Assembly (NCBI GenBank): GCA_032622095.1
Contig: CP136061.1
Span: 169,017,107-169,081,106 of the forward strand
Direction of reading: 5' to 3'
DNA length: 64,000 nt
From: Siphonodentalium dalli
Taxonomy: Eukaryota > Mollusca > Scaphopoda > Gadilida > Siphonodentaliidae
Shown here: piece by piece, positions 22,992-35,458 of the stretch
Position numbering within the stretch: position 1 is the first letter of the stretch
Layout of the letters: every line of letters begins with the position of its first letter
Position numbers and translations under genes: made by a program
The notes under the pieces: model-generated
Databases searched by the model: none
The model's input: only the letters and a program-made list of their open reading frames with translations
What the model was told of the DNA's origin: nothing

Positions 22992-24042
22992 CTTACGTGT
23001 AACGTACGGAAACTGATGCGGCAACGAAAAAGATTACATAGGATAGCTAAAAAGCAAAACACACCACAAACATGGGCAAACTTTCGATCTAAGTGTAATG
23101 AAACAACATCGGCTATTAGAAAAAGCAAACGTGATTACGACACCAAGAACGAAAATACATTGAATAGCCCATCAAATGACCAGTCCTCTTGGTGGAAAAC
23201 CCTCCAAAAAATAGTATTTGCAACCAGTGATCGATCAATACCCCCCTTGAACATAAACGGCGACTTCCTGATCTCACCAACTGAAAAAGCAAGTGCTTTC
23301 AATTCGTATTTTTGTAATATTTCATCAGTTGATGACATCGGGAAACGCCTACCAGTGCTCGATCCGGATAACTCCATATCCACATTAATCGATATAAAAA
23401 TCACAGCCCCTGACATTTACAAAGCGTTAAAAAGTCTAAAAATATCTATGTCAAGTGGGCCCGACGGAATAAGTCTGAGAGTTTTGAAAAGTTGTGCCTC
23501 CTCGCTCTGTGAACCTCTTGACTTCTATTTTAGAATATTTACCGAAAACAGCTACTACCCACCCCAGTGGAAGCGTTCCCATGGTACACCTATTCTCAAG
23601 AGCGGTGATCCCAGTGTTATATCGAATTACCGACCAATCTCCCTACTAAGCTGCGTCTCAAAGGTCTATGAAAAATGTATTTATAAATATCTATGGGAAT
23701 TTCTTGATGAAAACAAACTCCTATCATTTTACCAAGCTGGTTTCATGCGCAATGATTCAACAGTTTTCCAACTTTACCGAAATATATGACAATATATGTC
23801 GATCACTAGACGACGGAAAAGAGGTCCGGTGTATATTCTGCGACATAAGTAAAGCGTTCGATAAAGTCTGGCACCGTGGCCTCTTGAACAAACTAACGAA
23901 AATGGGTATACGTGGAAACTTGTATAACTTAATGAAATCGTATCTTGAATGTAGGCAACAACAGGTTGTCATAGACGGCACACACTCGGAATTACAAGAT
24001 GTAACAGCAGGTGTCCCACATCAGTATATCACCCCCATCTGA
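22992..24042 (+). pseudogene. CR1-like LINE reverse transcriptase, N-terminal half
   Basis: Frame-continuous with the endonuclease. It contains a basic linker (RQRKRLHRIAKKQ), the RT entry block (LKSLKISMSSGPDGIS), WKRSHGTPILKSGDP and NYRPISLLSCVSKVYEK. An extra T near 23779 shifts the frame; the next frame gives FCDISKAFDKVWHRGLL (RT motif A). At 24020/24021 a 241-bp deletion, relative to the right-arm copy, joins two ACA microhomologies and removes the FADD catalytic box. The enzyme is therefore dead at two levels. Confidence 0.88.
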
Positions 24043-25019
24043 CCATGGGACCCGCGACAATTGTCGAGGTTGACAGCCATAAACATCTGGGACTTACTTT
24101 CGATAACATGGGCTCATGGGGTATCCACATCAGATCTATGCTTGATAAAGCATGGGGTCGAGTGAATTTAGTACGTAAACATAGATACAGGCTATGCAGA
24201 GTAAACGCTTGAAAAAATATATTACACATTTATCCGACCAATACTGAAATATGCCTCCCCTGTGTGGGATAACTGCCCTGATTATCTTAGTGACAATATT
24301 GAAAAGGTACAGTACGAAATGGCCCGAATAGTAACAGGTGCAACCATCAGTACGAGTAATGCGTGCCTTTTGTCAGAAACTGGCTGGGAACTCCTCCTTC
24401 ACGTCGTAGAAAACACAAGCTATGTCAATTTTTTTAAATGATACGTGGAACTGCTCCATCAATTTTAAGAAATTATGTACGACCAATTCAGGCAAATAAT
24501 TCCAGATATAACTTCAGATTTGAACATATAAGACTACCTTCGAATATTAATTATGACTATTATATGGATTCTTTCTTACCATCTGCAATTACCGAATGGA
24601 ACAAACTGTCAGAAACTACAAAGAGCAGCAGTACAATCAAAGACTTCAAAAAGGAACTGAACAGTGACAATATACGTCCACCTGCCTATTTTTATCATAG
24701 TAAATGTCGTAAATCTCATATCCTCCATACCCGGTTAAGATTGAACTGCAGCCACCTGAGTGGTGACTTGACAGATAACCATGTAAAAATTCCCCCCTTC
24801 TGTGTATGTGGGGAATTTGAGACAACTTTAATACCACTATCTCTTTGAATGTACATTTTATCAAGAGCCCAGAAGAGAACTATATGACTCCCTACCAAAT
24901 GTTGCCTTATCTGAGAATACACTAATGCGGGGGTCAAGGGAGCTTAGTCTTCGCGAAAACAAACAAATATTTAATGCAGTACAGACATATATTATGAGAA
25001 CAAAAATATTTCCATGATC
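24043..25019 (+). pseudogene. CR1-like LINE RT thumb and C-terminal domain
   Basis: Fragments after the deletion read, in several frames, VDSHKHLGLTFDNMGSWG, IRPILKYASPVWDNCPDYL, a frame from 24438 with SAITEWNKLSETTKSSSTIK, and the Cys/His stretch HTRLRLNCSHL...CVCGEFETT typical of LINE C-termini. A small insertion near 24830 breaks the last frame; the original reading resumes as YHYLFECTFYQ and ends at a TGA about 25017. Mirrored at 44400-44856 and 51946-52450. Confidence 0.8.
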
Positions 25020-25334
25020 TGTATGGGTAACAAATTGCTTTGGATTCCGGCAGCGTTATGCGGCAGCACGATGTTCCCCATTATATATGTAGTACTAAAT
25101 GTCTTCTGATAACGATTATTTTGTAAGTTACTTACTTGTCACTATCCTGTATATATGTGAAATGATTCCACATGAAGAATGCAGCGATATTCACAGTGAA
25201 CCCCATTGAAAAAGGAATTGGCCATTGCGATTGACCCCCTCCCATGGAGCCTGATGCATGCATATTACTACAAGCATCATTTTATCACGCAACAACTCAA
25301 TTATTGAAAACTCTGTCCCCCTCTACTTTCTCAC

Positions 25335-25387
<53 letters not shown>

Positions 25388-25675
25388 GCCTCCTGTTATC
25401 CCTAACACTATCTTCCCGCTGTTTCCATCCCCAACTCAAACTTAGTTACTTCTCCTTTAAAAAACATTATTTCTATCCTTTCCCGTCTGATCGATACCCC
25501 TCCCTCACTTATTGGGGAATTTAAGGGGCATGTCGCCAAAGAGGAGAAGACTTCATATATAAAGCCCTCGGGCTTGTTGTCTGCTGATCCTCATTTCCAT
25601 ACATTATCACTTCTATTTATGCATATTTGTATCATCTGTATATTATGTTATGTTGGATTTGGAAATAAAAAATAT
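25020..25675 (+). other. CR1-like LINE 3' untranslated region
   Basis: It contains a CT microsatellite (25337-25388), a gccctcgggcttgttgtc segment and an aataaa polyadenylation-type signal near 25663. The right-arm mirror (about 43760-44390) has a shorter GA tract. The exact 3' end is not fixed because neither arm shows an empty site. Confidence 0.5.
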
Positions 25676-26683
25676 GTTTACACTAAACACGCCGTTTGTT
25701 TTAGTGACTTTTACGTTTTTACCTTGAAAAATATGTGATTCAATCAACAAAAACGGCAATTTTTACTATTAAAAAAACTAATAAAACAATCTAAAGTACA
25801 CATAATCTTTATTGTAATGTCAGGTTGTCATACTATCATGTTTAAATTAGTTAATGCACTGGTAAAATGCCGATTTTTCATGTAAATGATTGTCTAAAAA
25901 TATTTTTCTGAAATTGTCTGCCATTTTGGATTTCTCTGCGGATCTGACTTTGTTTACAAACTTATTTCATCATTTTAATGTTCAAACGTCTTTAAAAGAA
26001 TTAAAAATCAGATATATACTGCAGAATTTAATTAGAAACAATTAAAACAATAATTTTATGAAACTTGAAAAACTTTTTTATTATTGTCATACAGTTGTGA
26101 TCAAAATAATTACGGTTACAAATATGGCCCAAAAATTTCGGCCCTGGCAATTTAAGTACGGAACTTTTTGGCCGATAATATCGGACCCTGGCAATCAAAG
26201 AGTTAAGTGATTTTGTCAAGTACTGACTCTTGTAGTCTTCTCAGTCTTTGCAGTCTGGTGGGCGACCCACAGTCATTGACTGTCTTGTTTGAATACATGT
26301 TCTGACTGTGCTCACAACTTTGATTACGAGGTTTGTGCGCTTTTATTTTGCTTCGCTTGGAGAGGTTTTTTCACATTGTGCATTTTACCACACTGGTAGT
26401 GGGAAATACTTCACTTGTGTTAAATTGTCACATTCGGCATATGTGGGGTTGGGGTTATATATTGCATATGCGCACACATCAAGTTGTTTCGATCACAACT
26501 GTTCTGGTCACTTAAATCGCTGGTTGTCAGAGCAGCGAGGCATTTAATACCTGATTACCCCTTTGTTGATAGTTTGACCCCGATGTGGTGGTATATCCTA
26601 GTCTGTTTTTGATTGATGGTCACCTTTTTACCACATGTTCAGTTGTTTGAGTTGAATTAATTTCATTTGATCAGCATAATTTA
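25676..26683 (+). other. Arm sequence with second copy of ~300-bp repeat
   Basis: No gene. A second copy of the 11975-12300 repeat occupies 26285-26560. The rest is AT-rich and mirrored at 42870-43740. Confidence 0.5.
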
Positions 26684-27310
26684 TACATTATTTTATTGAT
26701 GTATCGCTCAGGTGGGTTCAATTCTGATTACCACATTGACACACGAGACAAGAAAACCATAGTCAGAAATGGTAACGCCACCAAGATCATATTAGCCATA
26801 AATATAAATTATAATATAATTATAATATAAAATATTATTCATTAGTTAGCGCCTATATTAGCGCTTGTTAAATACCATCTAATAAATATTCATCTTATTC
26901 ACAACTTTAAGGAGTCCTTCTGGCACACGAGAATATTTATCGCCGTTTGATTTGCACCAAGTGAACTCGGCGCATATATAATTGATAGAACTGACCTTTA
27001 TTATGATGATCGTGTCGTTATTTGTTTAAGATATGTATCAATTGACATATACGCACCCGTTCCCTATTAAAATCTATATATATCGCCCACTTTAGGGGAC
27101 CTCCGCGAATTCGGGGACTTCCGCAAAGTGATCTCCACAAATCGGGACCTACTGCAAATCGTCGCACCCAATGCAATTTGTAAACAAATACGATTGACAT
27201 GCGTTTTAACGAGGTGAGCTTTAATTAAACGACAGAAGCATTCTACATAAACTATTTGTCATGGACTCAGCCAGTGTGCCATATATATGTGTCAACTAAG
27301 GTCGCATAAT

Positions 27311-27895
27311 AATCAGTATAATGAGATCCCACCCACCATCCCATCCCATCTTATGCGCCGCAGGCGCCCGTATAGAGGCTACTGCCCACATAAATAATCT
27401 GTATAATGAGATCCCACCCACCACCCCATCCCGCCACCCATAGTATCTTATGTGCCGCAGGCGCCCGTATAGAGGCTACTGCCCACATAAATAATCAGTA
27501 TAATGAGATCCCACCCACCACCCCATCCCGCCACCCATAGTATCTTATGCGCCGCAGGCGCCCGTATAGAAGCTACTGCCCACATAAATAATGAGTATAA
27601 TGAGATCCCACCCACCACCCCATCCCGCCACCCATAGTATCTTATGCGCCGCAGGCGCCCGTACAGAGGCTACTGCCCACATAAATAATAAGAAAAAATG
27701 AGATCCCACCCACCACCCCATCCCGCCACCTATAGTATCTTATGCGCCGCAGGCGCCCGTATAGAGGCTACTGCCCACATAAATAATCAGTATAATGAGA
27801 TCCCACCCACCACCCCATCCCGCCACCCATAGTATCTTATGCGCCGCAGGCGCCCGTATAGAGGCTACTGCCCACATAAATAATCAGTATAATGA
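27311..27895 (+). repeat. Minisatellite, 97-bp unit, about six copies
   Basis: Units start aatcagtataatgagatccc and contain a C-rich block (cccaccaccccatcccgcc), the near-palindrome gcgccgcaggcgcc and gaggctactgcc. Spacing is 97 bp in most units and 84-85 bp in the first, which lacks part of the C-rich block. Units differ by only one to four bases, so the array is young or homogenised. Confidence 0.92.
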
Positions 27896-28040
27896 GAAAG
27901 TGAAAAGTGAAAGTGGAAAATCCTATTGAAAATGAAACTGAAAGTAGCCTACAATTTTGGGAAATTCCGCGGCAGATTGCAGTGAATCTATACTATTATA
28001 CTATTGGAAGTGAATGTACAATTCCTGGAATTCTATCAGA

Positions 28041-28119
28041 TATCCCGACTCTGCTCGTTTTCGTGATCATAGGTTATATAGGCCCTATATGATCACGAAA
28101 ACGAGTCGAGTCGCGATAT
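28041..28119. repeat. Hairpin, ~32-bp arms
   Basis: The left arm passes through gctcgttttcgtgatcata, and the right arm through its complement tatgatcacgaaaacgag; the loop is about 12 nt. Two mismatches lie near the base of the stem. Confidence 0.8.
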
Positions 28120-28189
28120 ACATCCATCGGTACAAACAGATTGTGTATACGATACAATTTTGACTTGATGACCAGAAAATAAAAGATCG

Positions 28190-29222
28190 CGGTTAATCCA
28201 AGTCTCCAACAGAACAGACATGCGCGCTCCAATTAAAATTACCCACAATTCACTTCACTACACAGGGGTTCCCAAAGAGTTATACATTATTTTCAGGCTA
28301 TCAGAGTATTTATATTTTCAACAACATATTATTACACCAGTGACTTTAAGTTTACAATTTCAGCATGTCCTGACCCTATGGATACGATTTATCATATTTT
28401 CAAAAACGTATTATACACCGGTGCCGTTAACTTTACAATTTCAGCATATACGTGATTCTATTGGTACGATTGAGTAAGGTACAAAAAAACATATCCAAGA
28501 ATATATTTCTCCATTCGACCATGAGTCTATACATATCTGTACACTAGTGTCCACCCACTTCGTGGCGGGAATAACCTTACAAATTCGCAACTGAAGACTG
28601 TCTACTACTATAGCTCATGTATTAAATCAACCCCCACCTGCCCCCTGTGCATAATAACTGTTTCATTTGTACCGCGTAGTTCTGCGCAGTTCCGCGCACT
28701 GTTTCGAGGTGCCGGTACTACGGGTTTATCGAGTACGCTATTTTATAAACAAACTTTTGTCAATAGCCGTTTTGGTCAAACTAAACCTTTTTTGACCGTG
28801 ACAGCAGATCCGAATAGTAGCTAAGATGTATTTAGATAGAATTATCAAAAGAATTTGACCGATTAGGGTGCATTTTAAAAGAATCGAGTGGAGAAATCTT
28901 GCTGACATTTTCATAAAACACGCCGAAGATAAAAGATGGCGGTTATCACAATAGAACAGGCATAATATTACCCATAATTCACCTCACTATACCAGGGGGC
29001 TCCCAATGGGTTATATATTATTTTCAGGCTATCAGATTATTTATATTTTCAACAACATATTATTACACCGGTGACTTTATGATTACAATTTCAGCCTGTC
29101 CTGACTATCGATACGATTGAGTCATATTTTCAAAAACATATTATACACCGGTGGCGTTAACTTTACAATTTCAGCATCTACGTGATTCTATCGGTACGAT
29201 TTGAGTAAGGTACAAAAAAAAA
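28190..29222 (+). repeat. Direct duplication of ~290 bp, ~730 bp apart
   Basis: Copies at about 28190-28490 and 28925-29222 share attattttcaggctatcag, aacaacatattattacacc and taactttacaatttcagcat, with roughly 85% identity by eye and several indels. Within each copy, attacacc...tttacaatttcagc also occurs twice, hinting at an older ~110-bp tandem unit. Confidence 0.8.
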
Positions 29223-29415
29223 AACTTCGCCCACTCGACCACAGAATTGGAGACTACCACTGAATATGAAAAACAGCCACACTAGAAACACCACATGGTG
29301 GCGTAATAACTCAAGCATCTGATCGGGGGATGGACAAGATTCATGATTTTATTCGATAACGAAAGCTCCATGTCGGAACATCAAATTTGTAAATAGTAGA
29401 AGAGAAGAAAATATA

Positions 29416-30578
29416 ACAATAAATAATAAATAATATAACTATAATAATAACGAGCACCAGTTTTCTGTATAATGGGGAGTAACTCTAATACAGTCAATTT
29501 CCCAGTTCCTGATATTTCCTAGTTACGGATAACACTTGCCGTTTTTGTCAAAATTGTCAATGTAAACCCTGTTAGTTCACTTTCTTCAACCATATTCCGA
29601 TAATTTATCTTCTTGAAGACCAAATAGAAGCAAAACTAGCACAATAAAACGTTTTTGCTGCTAGCAATCCACGTTTTTCTAAACCGTCATTAAAGCGGAA
29701 ATGAATTTAGGGGAGTTTTCAAAAGTCGGAATTTATTTTGGAACCAAATATCTCGATAAATATATTTTCAATTCTGAAACTAAAGATCGCGATTTGTACA
29801 CACATGTTTTAACCTATTATAGCAAAAAAGTGTTTGCAGTCAAATCAATTCTTACCAACAAAACATACTTTTTGTTGAGAAGACTGATTTTCCCAGTTCC
29901 GGATAACGAAACAATATAGAATTCACATCTGATTCAGTTTCGTGTGACCAAGTACCTTAATCCAGAGTATGCGAGACTGAGAGTGCTGGCCCTATAACGC
30001 ATCGTGGAGATATCGCGAACGCTACGGGAATTGACGAGATCTCATTTCAGACGATGTTTGCAGTACCTGTTTTGTTGTTCTGTGGAGTACATAAGTGTGA
30101 ATAATTCCAATAATAAGTAAGTAACATGTTTTATTTAGAGAATAAGTCTTTTCTTTGTGTTTGGTTGTATGTTTTGATTGAAGTTAATTAATGTTTTCTG
30201 ACCGCAGAAACGTAAATTCGATGGCTTTATTCGACGAATGTTCTCGTTGCTTTGATTGTCAACGAACAATGGGAAAACTACGAACATTTAATTTTTCTTC
30301 AATTAAATAAACGTAATTGGTCGTGTGGGATAAATTGTGTGCTCCTAAAGTTTCTTAATAATTGATTTTCCAGAAAATGTCGGTTACGTTCATGAAACTG
30401 CAAAACTTTTACCTAAGTATCAAAAGATCGGTTGTGTATCCTAATTTCGACTTATTTTTCAGTAGAAATAGATGGTTCCTATCTAATCACAAAAAAGGTA
30501 GATTGCTTCATCTAATTTCGACCAGACAAGTCTGTTTGTGTTCATAAGACAGTATTCCTACAATCTAAGCAATTTCAG
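29416..30578 (+). other. Arm sequence, no gene recognised
   Basis: Mirrored at 40735-42868 with few differences. The 61-72 codon open frames here are conserved only as far as the DNA is, and no domain is seen. Confidence 0.5.
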
Positions 30579-30581
30579 TTT

Positions 30582-30771
30582 TATTTCGTAGATGACTTTA
30601 GTATTACAGACATTGGGAATTCCCGGATGGCTATAAATAACTCGCCATGCTCTAAACCGCAGGTGAACTAAAAAGTTCACATGATTTGCACGGACCACCA
30701 CAGCTGGGCTGTGTCACGTGGTCCACCGTGACCTTCACTCCTCACTTTCTCGGATTTGGCGTTTTTCAACA
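30582..30771 (+). repeat. DIRS-B left inverted terminal repeat
   Basis: It pairs with 35623-35852, including ccatccgggaattccc-type text, ctgtgtcacgtggtccacc (a cacgtg E-box) and the inner ggcgtttttcaac. Gag starts about 50 bp after its end. Confidence 0.9.
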
Positions 30772-30821
30772 CGCCGTTTTTTTTATGTAGCTCTATTCTT
30801 TCAACTTTTTATTGTTGAGTT

Positions 30822-32325
30822 ATGGCGGATGTGGGAAGCAATTCTTCGGACGAGGATACGACGGATACGTCTTTGCTTCATTCACCTTCTCCGCATAAAA
30901 AGCGTTGTAAACGCCGTTCACAATATGCTATTCTCGACGAGAAATGGACTGACAAAATGGGGGGATTAGAAGGTAAGGTTGACCGACTTTCCAATCTTCT
31001 GTCTCCTGATTTCATGCAAGCGTTGTTGACCATCGCGGGTACAAACGTTTCTACGTCGGCAGCTGCTCTTGGGAGTTCCACGTCAGTGCGTGACGTAAAC
31101 GTGAATTCTCGGCCCGTTGGAGGCCAGCATACACATGTACATGTAGCGGCACAGGCGAATTCTCGGTCCATTGGAGACCATGTTTTAGAGAATTCTGACG
31201 ACAATCGTGGTGCGTCGAGAAACTTACACTTATTTTCTATGTCCAAGTCCACTGGAGACAAAAATTCAGCAAAGTCAACAGAAGACATTGTACATGATAT
31301 TTTGGACTTAGAGTCTGGAGTTCTGTCAGATTCCGATTGCAATTCTGAAGTTCAGCTAGTTTCTGACAGTCACTCTGCTGATCACCAGGATCGTGATTTT
31401 CAACATACATCTTTACAAGATTTGTTTGGTGCAAGATGTTCTATGCCAAAAGATGACAAACAGGTTGGTTTATGCATCGACGAGTCTCAAAAATCGGTGT
31501 TGGAGACTTCGTATCGTTCGTCGGCACCATACAATTTAAGTGCATTTTCAGAGGAAACTTTTGATAAATTTCCAATTGATGAAACGACAGAAACTTTTTT
31601 GAAAGTGCCATCCTTAGATGATTTTATAGACTCATGTTTGTTCAAAAAGCATGGAGTTTATAAGCAAATTTGCTTTAAAGCCTGCCTTTTCTTCTGCCAA
31701 CACTTCGTTGGTTAATCAGCCTGCTAAACGAGCAGAACAGTTGGCTTACAAAGGCCAGCAGGCTGCACGACTTGGAGTGGTGGTAAACTTATATGTTCAG
31801 CAAGCACTGGGACGGTTGTTATTCAAGTTGTCGCATGACCACGATACCACTGAGTGTGTGGAATTACTTAAGGACATATTTGCAATGACTTGTCGCTGGA
31901 TGGACCAAATTGGCCGGTCCGGAGCATTCTTTCACATTGTTCGCAGATATTTAGCTCTGCATGATGCTGGTCTACTCAATTCTGACCATAAACATGAATT
32001 GTCCAATTTGCCACTCACTGGTGAGGGTGTGTTTGGACCGGGTCTGGAACCTTTGTTGAAAGCTCGGAAAGAGCGGAAGAAGCAGGTTGAGGACTTGATT
32101 CCCCCTCCGCCAGATTCTCACATGAAGGGACTTAAGCGTAAGGCTTCTTATCCCACGGAACCTAAGAAGCAACCGGCGTCTGCTACTGTGACTAGATTGG
32201 TACCAGAACAGCCTCCCTCTAATTTTCGGATTCTGAAGTTTACCAGAGATCAATCAAATAGAGGATTTGGTGGTGGACACTATTCCCGTGGCCGCGGTCG
32301 TGGCCGGGGAAGATCGACACAATGA
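30822..32325 (+). pseudogene. DIRS-B Gag-like protein
   Basis: The ATG at 30822 follows the left terminal repeat and opens an acidic, Ser/Asp-rich N-terminus (MADVGSNSSDEDTTD), then a basic patch KKRCKRRSQ. A frameshift near 31655-31670 moves the frame; the second half (from 31651) contains SKFALKPAFSS, a helical region ending in GPGLEPLLKARKERKKQ, and a C-terminal Arg-Gly tail GGGHYSRGRGRGRGRSTQ, probably for nucleic-acid binding. DIRS Gag is thought to package the RNA. The downstream pol frame starts close to its end. Confidence 0.75.
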
Positions 32326-32335
32326 CTATGTAAGT

Positions 32336-34122
32336 ACACCTGTAAATATTCCTTTGCCAACCGTCCCCGTAGGGGGGCGGATTTCACTTTTCTGGACAAA
32401 TTGGAAACGTATAACTGCGGATACTTGGGTGTTAGCCCTCGTGAGAGAGGGTTACCAGTTGGAGTTTCACACACACCCAAAGTTTTTGGGTGTGCGGGAA
32501 ACTCGAGTTCCTACACGACAGATCCCTCTTATTCAACAAGAAATTCAACATCTTCTGTCCAAAAATGCTATCGAATTGGTTCCATTGAGCGAGGTACAGA
32601 GGGGGGTTTTACAGCACCATCTTTCTGGTTCCCAAGAAAAACGGGACGTTGCGACCCGTTCTCAATCTTCGGAGTCTGAATCAGTTTATAAAGAAAAAGC
32701 ACTTCAAAATGGACACTCTCTCCATGGTTCTCAGTGCCGTCCACAGGGCGACCATGCGTTTTCCCTCGATTTGACCGATGCATACATGCATCTGGCGATT
32801 CATACCACGCACCGAAAATACTTGAGATTCCATTTTCAAGGAGTCAGTTATCAGTGGAAAGCTCTATGCTTCGGTCCAACCATGGCCCCGCGGATTTTCA
32901 CCAAAGTAACTTCGGTCATCATAGCTTTTCTTCATCATCAAGGGGTACGGGTGTGTCATTTCATTACCTGGACGATTGGTTGGTGGTCAATGCGTCTCGC
33001 TCGGTTCTTTGTCAACATCGACGTTTGGTCCTACATCTGTTGACAAATTTGGGATTTCTTGTGAACAAGGAAAAGTCCCATCTTGTACCATCTCAAACGA
33101 TCACTTACTTAGGTTGCAAGTTCAATTTTCAAACAGGTCAGGTATACCCAACACTGGAGCGGGTGATAAACTTGAAGCGCGTAGCTCTCGACCTCAGTCT
33201 AAGACCCAACTCTGCCCGACAATACCTGGTATTCTTGGGTATGGCAGCTTCGCTTTTGGAGATAGTTCCAAATGCTCGCCTATATATGCGACCAGTTCAA
33301 ACTTATCTCCGACAACATTGGTCTCCTCTGCGCATGCCTTTACGCCGGATTATTCCTCATTCACTGCATATCCATCATTGTCTTCAGTGGTGGCTTCGGG
33401 AGAGCAATCTTCTTCAAGGGCGGTTTCTGGCTGCTCCGTATCAATGGGTAACCCTCTCTACGGATGCGAGCAGTTCAGTCGGCTGGGGTGGGGTCCTGCA
33501 AGATCGCGTGGTTCAGGGCACCTGGTCGTCGATGGAAAAGTTACGGCACATCAATTGTCTGGTAATGGAGGCCGTGATCCGTTCGGTACGACATTTCCTT
33601 CCTCAGTTGCGCCATCAGAATGTATTAATTCGTTCCGACAATACGACCGTCACGCAGTATATAAACAAACAAGGCGGAACACGGTCCGACGAACTATGTC
33701 AGATGGCATGGTGTTTATGGCAGTTGGCCCTCATGAACAATATGACGCTGAAAGCGGCTCATGTGTGGGGCGTCGACAATCACCTGGCCGATTGGTTGAG
33801 TCGAAAACCGATCGATCGCAACGAATGGCTGTTACTTCCGTCGATTGTACAACAACTTTTTCTCCGTTGGAAATGTCCATCAGTAGATCTGTTTGCCTCG
33901 GCCGAGAATGCTCAGACTCTACAGTTCTGCTCATGGACACCACATCCAAAGGCGTGGAAAATAGATGCACTGTCAATACCGTGGGAAAACCTATTTGCGT
34001 ATGCGTTTCCACCAATCAGTCTGATCTCTCGGTGTCTCAAACACATGGAAATGTACCATTGCCAGCTAATTCTAATAGCTCCGGTTTGGCCTCGTCAGAG
34101 CTGGTTTCCCAATCTGCTCTGA
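32336..34122 (+). pseudogene. DIRS-B reverse transcriptase, RNase H and methyltransferase-like region
   Basis: RT starts near 32362 with VPVGGRISLFWTNWKRIT. Frame breaks near 32605 (a G run), 32745 and 32955 split it: the middle block encodes FYSTIFLVPKKNG, then FSLDLTDAYMHLAIHT (motif A) and FHYLDDWLVV (catalytic YLDD). RNase H follows, with acidic residues in STDASSSVGWGG, LVMEAV, IRSDNTT and HLADWLSR. The last ~75 codons (VDLFASAENAQ, DALSIPWE, YAFPPISLI, ILIAPVWP) have the layout of phage Dam-type adenine methyltransferases, but FPPI replaces the usual N/D-PPY, so catalysis is doubtful. The downstream recombinase frame overlaps this ORF by over 1 kb. Confidence 0.85.
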
Positions 34123-34124
34123 TT

Positions 34125-35232
34125 GCTGGTAGCAGCTCCGCTCCGGTTACCACTATTCCCAACGCTTCTCTCGCAGGGTCAAGGTCAGATTTTTCATCCG
34201 TCACCGGGCGATCTGAACTTAGCTGCATGGCTGCTATCAACAGACAGTTCACTGCAAAAGGCTTTTCTGAACAATCTCGAGACTTGCTCCTGGCCTCTTG
34301 GCGCTCTGGGACAAGAAAGGACTACACCAGTAAATTCCGACAATTTAATCGCTGGTGTAGTTCACAACAAATTGATCCGTTTCGAGTCACTTTAACCGAT
34401 TGCGCCAATTTCATTTCTCATTTATTTGATAAAGGTTTAGCTTATGCGACCATTACTGGTTACCGGTCTATGTTGTCTTCCGTCTTACCACCCTTGGATG
34501 GTCATTTGGTTGGACAGCATCCAAGTATTATTAGAATGTTACGTGGCGTTTTCAATCAAAGGCCACCAGTTCGTAATCTCTTGCCTAAATGGGATCTTCC
34601 TCTTGTTTTAGAAGGACTAACAGCTGCTCCATTTGAACCTCTAGAGGAGGCATCAATGAAGATGGTCACGTGGAAGACGGTCTTTCTTTTGGCCGTTTCG
34701 TCGCTGCAGTGACTTAAAATCCTTGAGGCTGGGCGAAGGTTATGTTAATGTGATGGAACAGGGTATTTCTTTTCGACGTCAGGGCTTGGCTAAACAGGAT
34801 CGACCTTCCCATCACTCACAGGAGATTTTCATTCCTAGCTTCTCAGACTGTCCTGCCTTGGATCCGAAACGTGCCTTCTTGACATATCTTCAGCGGACAT
34901 CGGATTGGCGGCAAGTGGCGAGTGGTTCTGAATCCAGTGTTTCTGTTTTTCTCAGTCTCAAGCAACCTCATCAGCCGGTGTCTAGCCAGTCCATATCTAG
35001 ATGGATTGTCCAGTGTATTCGGACTGCTTATGCGATTCAACAGCTGACTCCTCCTCCTGTTTCGGGCCATTCTACCAGGAGTGTCGGACCCACCTGGGCC
35101 CTCTTCAATGGTGCTTCTTTGGATCAAGTGTTATCAGCAGCAGATTGGTCTCAAGAGACCACCTTTATTAAACATTATTTGAAGCCTGTGGGGTTGGAGG
35201 TTCTGACAAGAAGTCGTTCACCTCCTTCCTAA
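34125..35232 (+). pseudogene. DIRS-B tyrosine recombinase
   Basis: The core starts around SWRSGTRKDYTSKFRQFNRW, followed by the SAM-like N-terminal domain (FISHLFDKGLAYATITGYRS) and VGQHPSIIRMLRGVFNQRPP. A frameshift or small deletion at about 34705 ends one frame at AVSSLQ; the next resumes CSDLKSLRLGEGYV, so the first catalytic arginine, normally just before CSDL, appears lost. Box II is present as GHSTRSVG (H-x-x-R), and the nucleophile tyrosine as TFIKHYLKP. The upstream frame is open back to 32976, over RNase H and the methyltransferase-like region. Family role: integration of circular DNA. Confidence 0.88.
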
Positions 35233-35458
35233 TTATGTGTTACCGGAGTTTGGCGAGTTGCTACAAACCCAGATAGTGTACATATATGTATATAGAGGGA
35301 CATTGGTGATGTGGATCAAGAGACCTTTAGGTAGAAGGTCATATTATTCTTTTTTGGTGTGTACTTCAAGAAGATAGTCTACAGAATGTGAGTACAAAAA
35401 TTTAATTTGTATTCAGTTAACATTCTACCCACCTCCTTTACATAGGTATGCTTTGGAA

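Larger units (their letters stand above)
26684..29413. other. 2.7-kb segment present only in the left arm
   Basis: The right arm near 42868 joins the flanking sequences directly, sharing only a TA at the junctions (26682-26683, 29414-29415). No terminal inverted repeats or coding are visible, so this may be an insertion in the left arm or a deletion in the right. It contains a 97-bp minisatellite (27311-27895), a strong hairpin (28041-28119) and a 300-bp direct duplication. Confidence 0.65.

Noticed and set aside
23668-24042. Programmed ribosomal frameshift in the LINE RT
   Set aside because: A single extra T without a slippery heptamer or visible downstream structure; a simple inherited mutation is the better explanation, though comparison with other copies is needed.
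27311-27895. CRISPR-like regular repeat array
   Set aside because: The entire 97-bp unit is repeated with no unique spacers, in animal DNA; it is a minisatellite.
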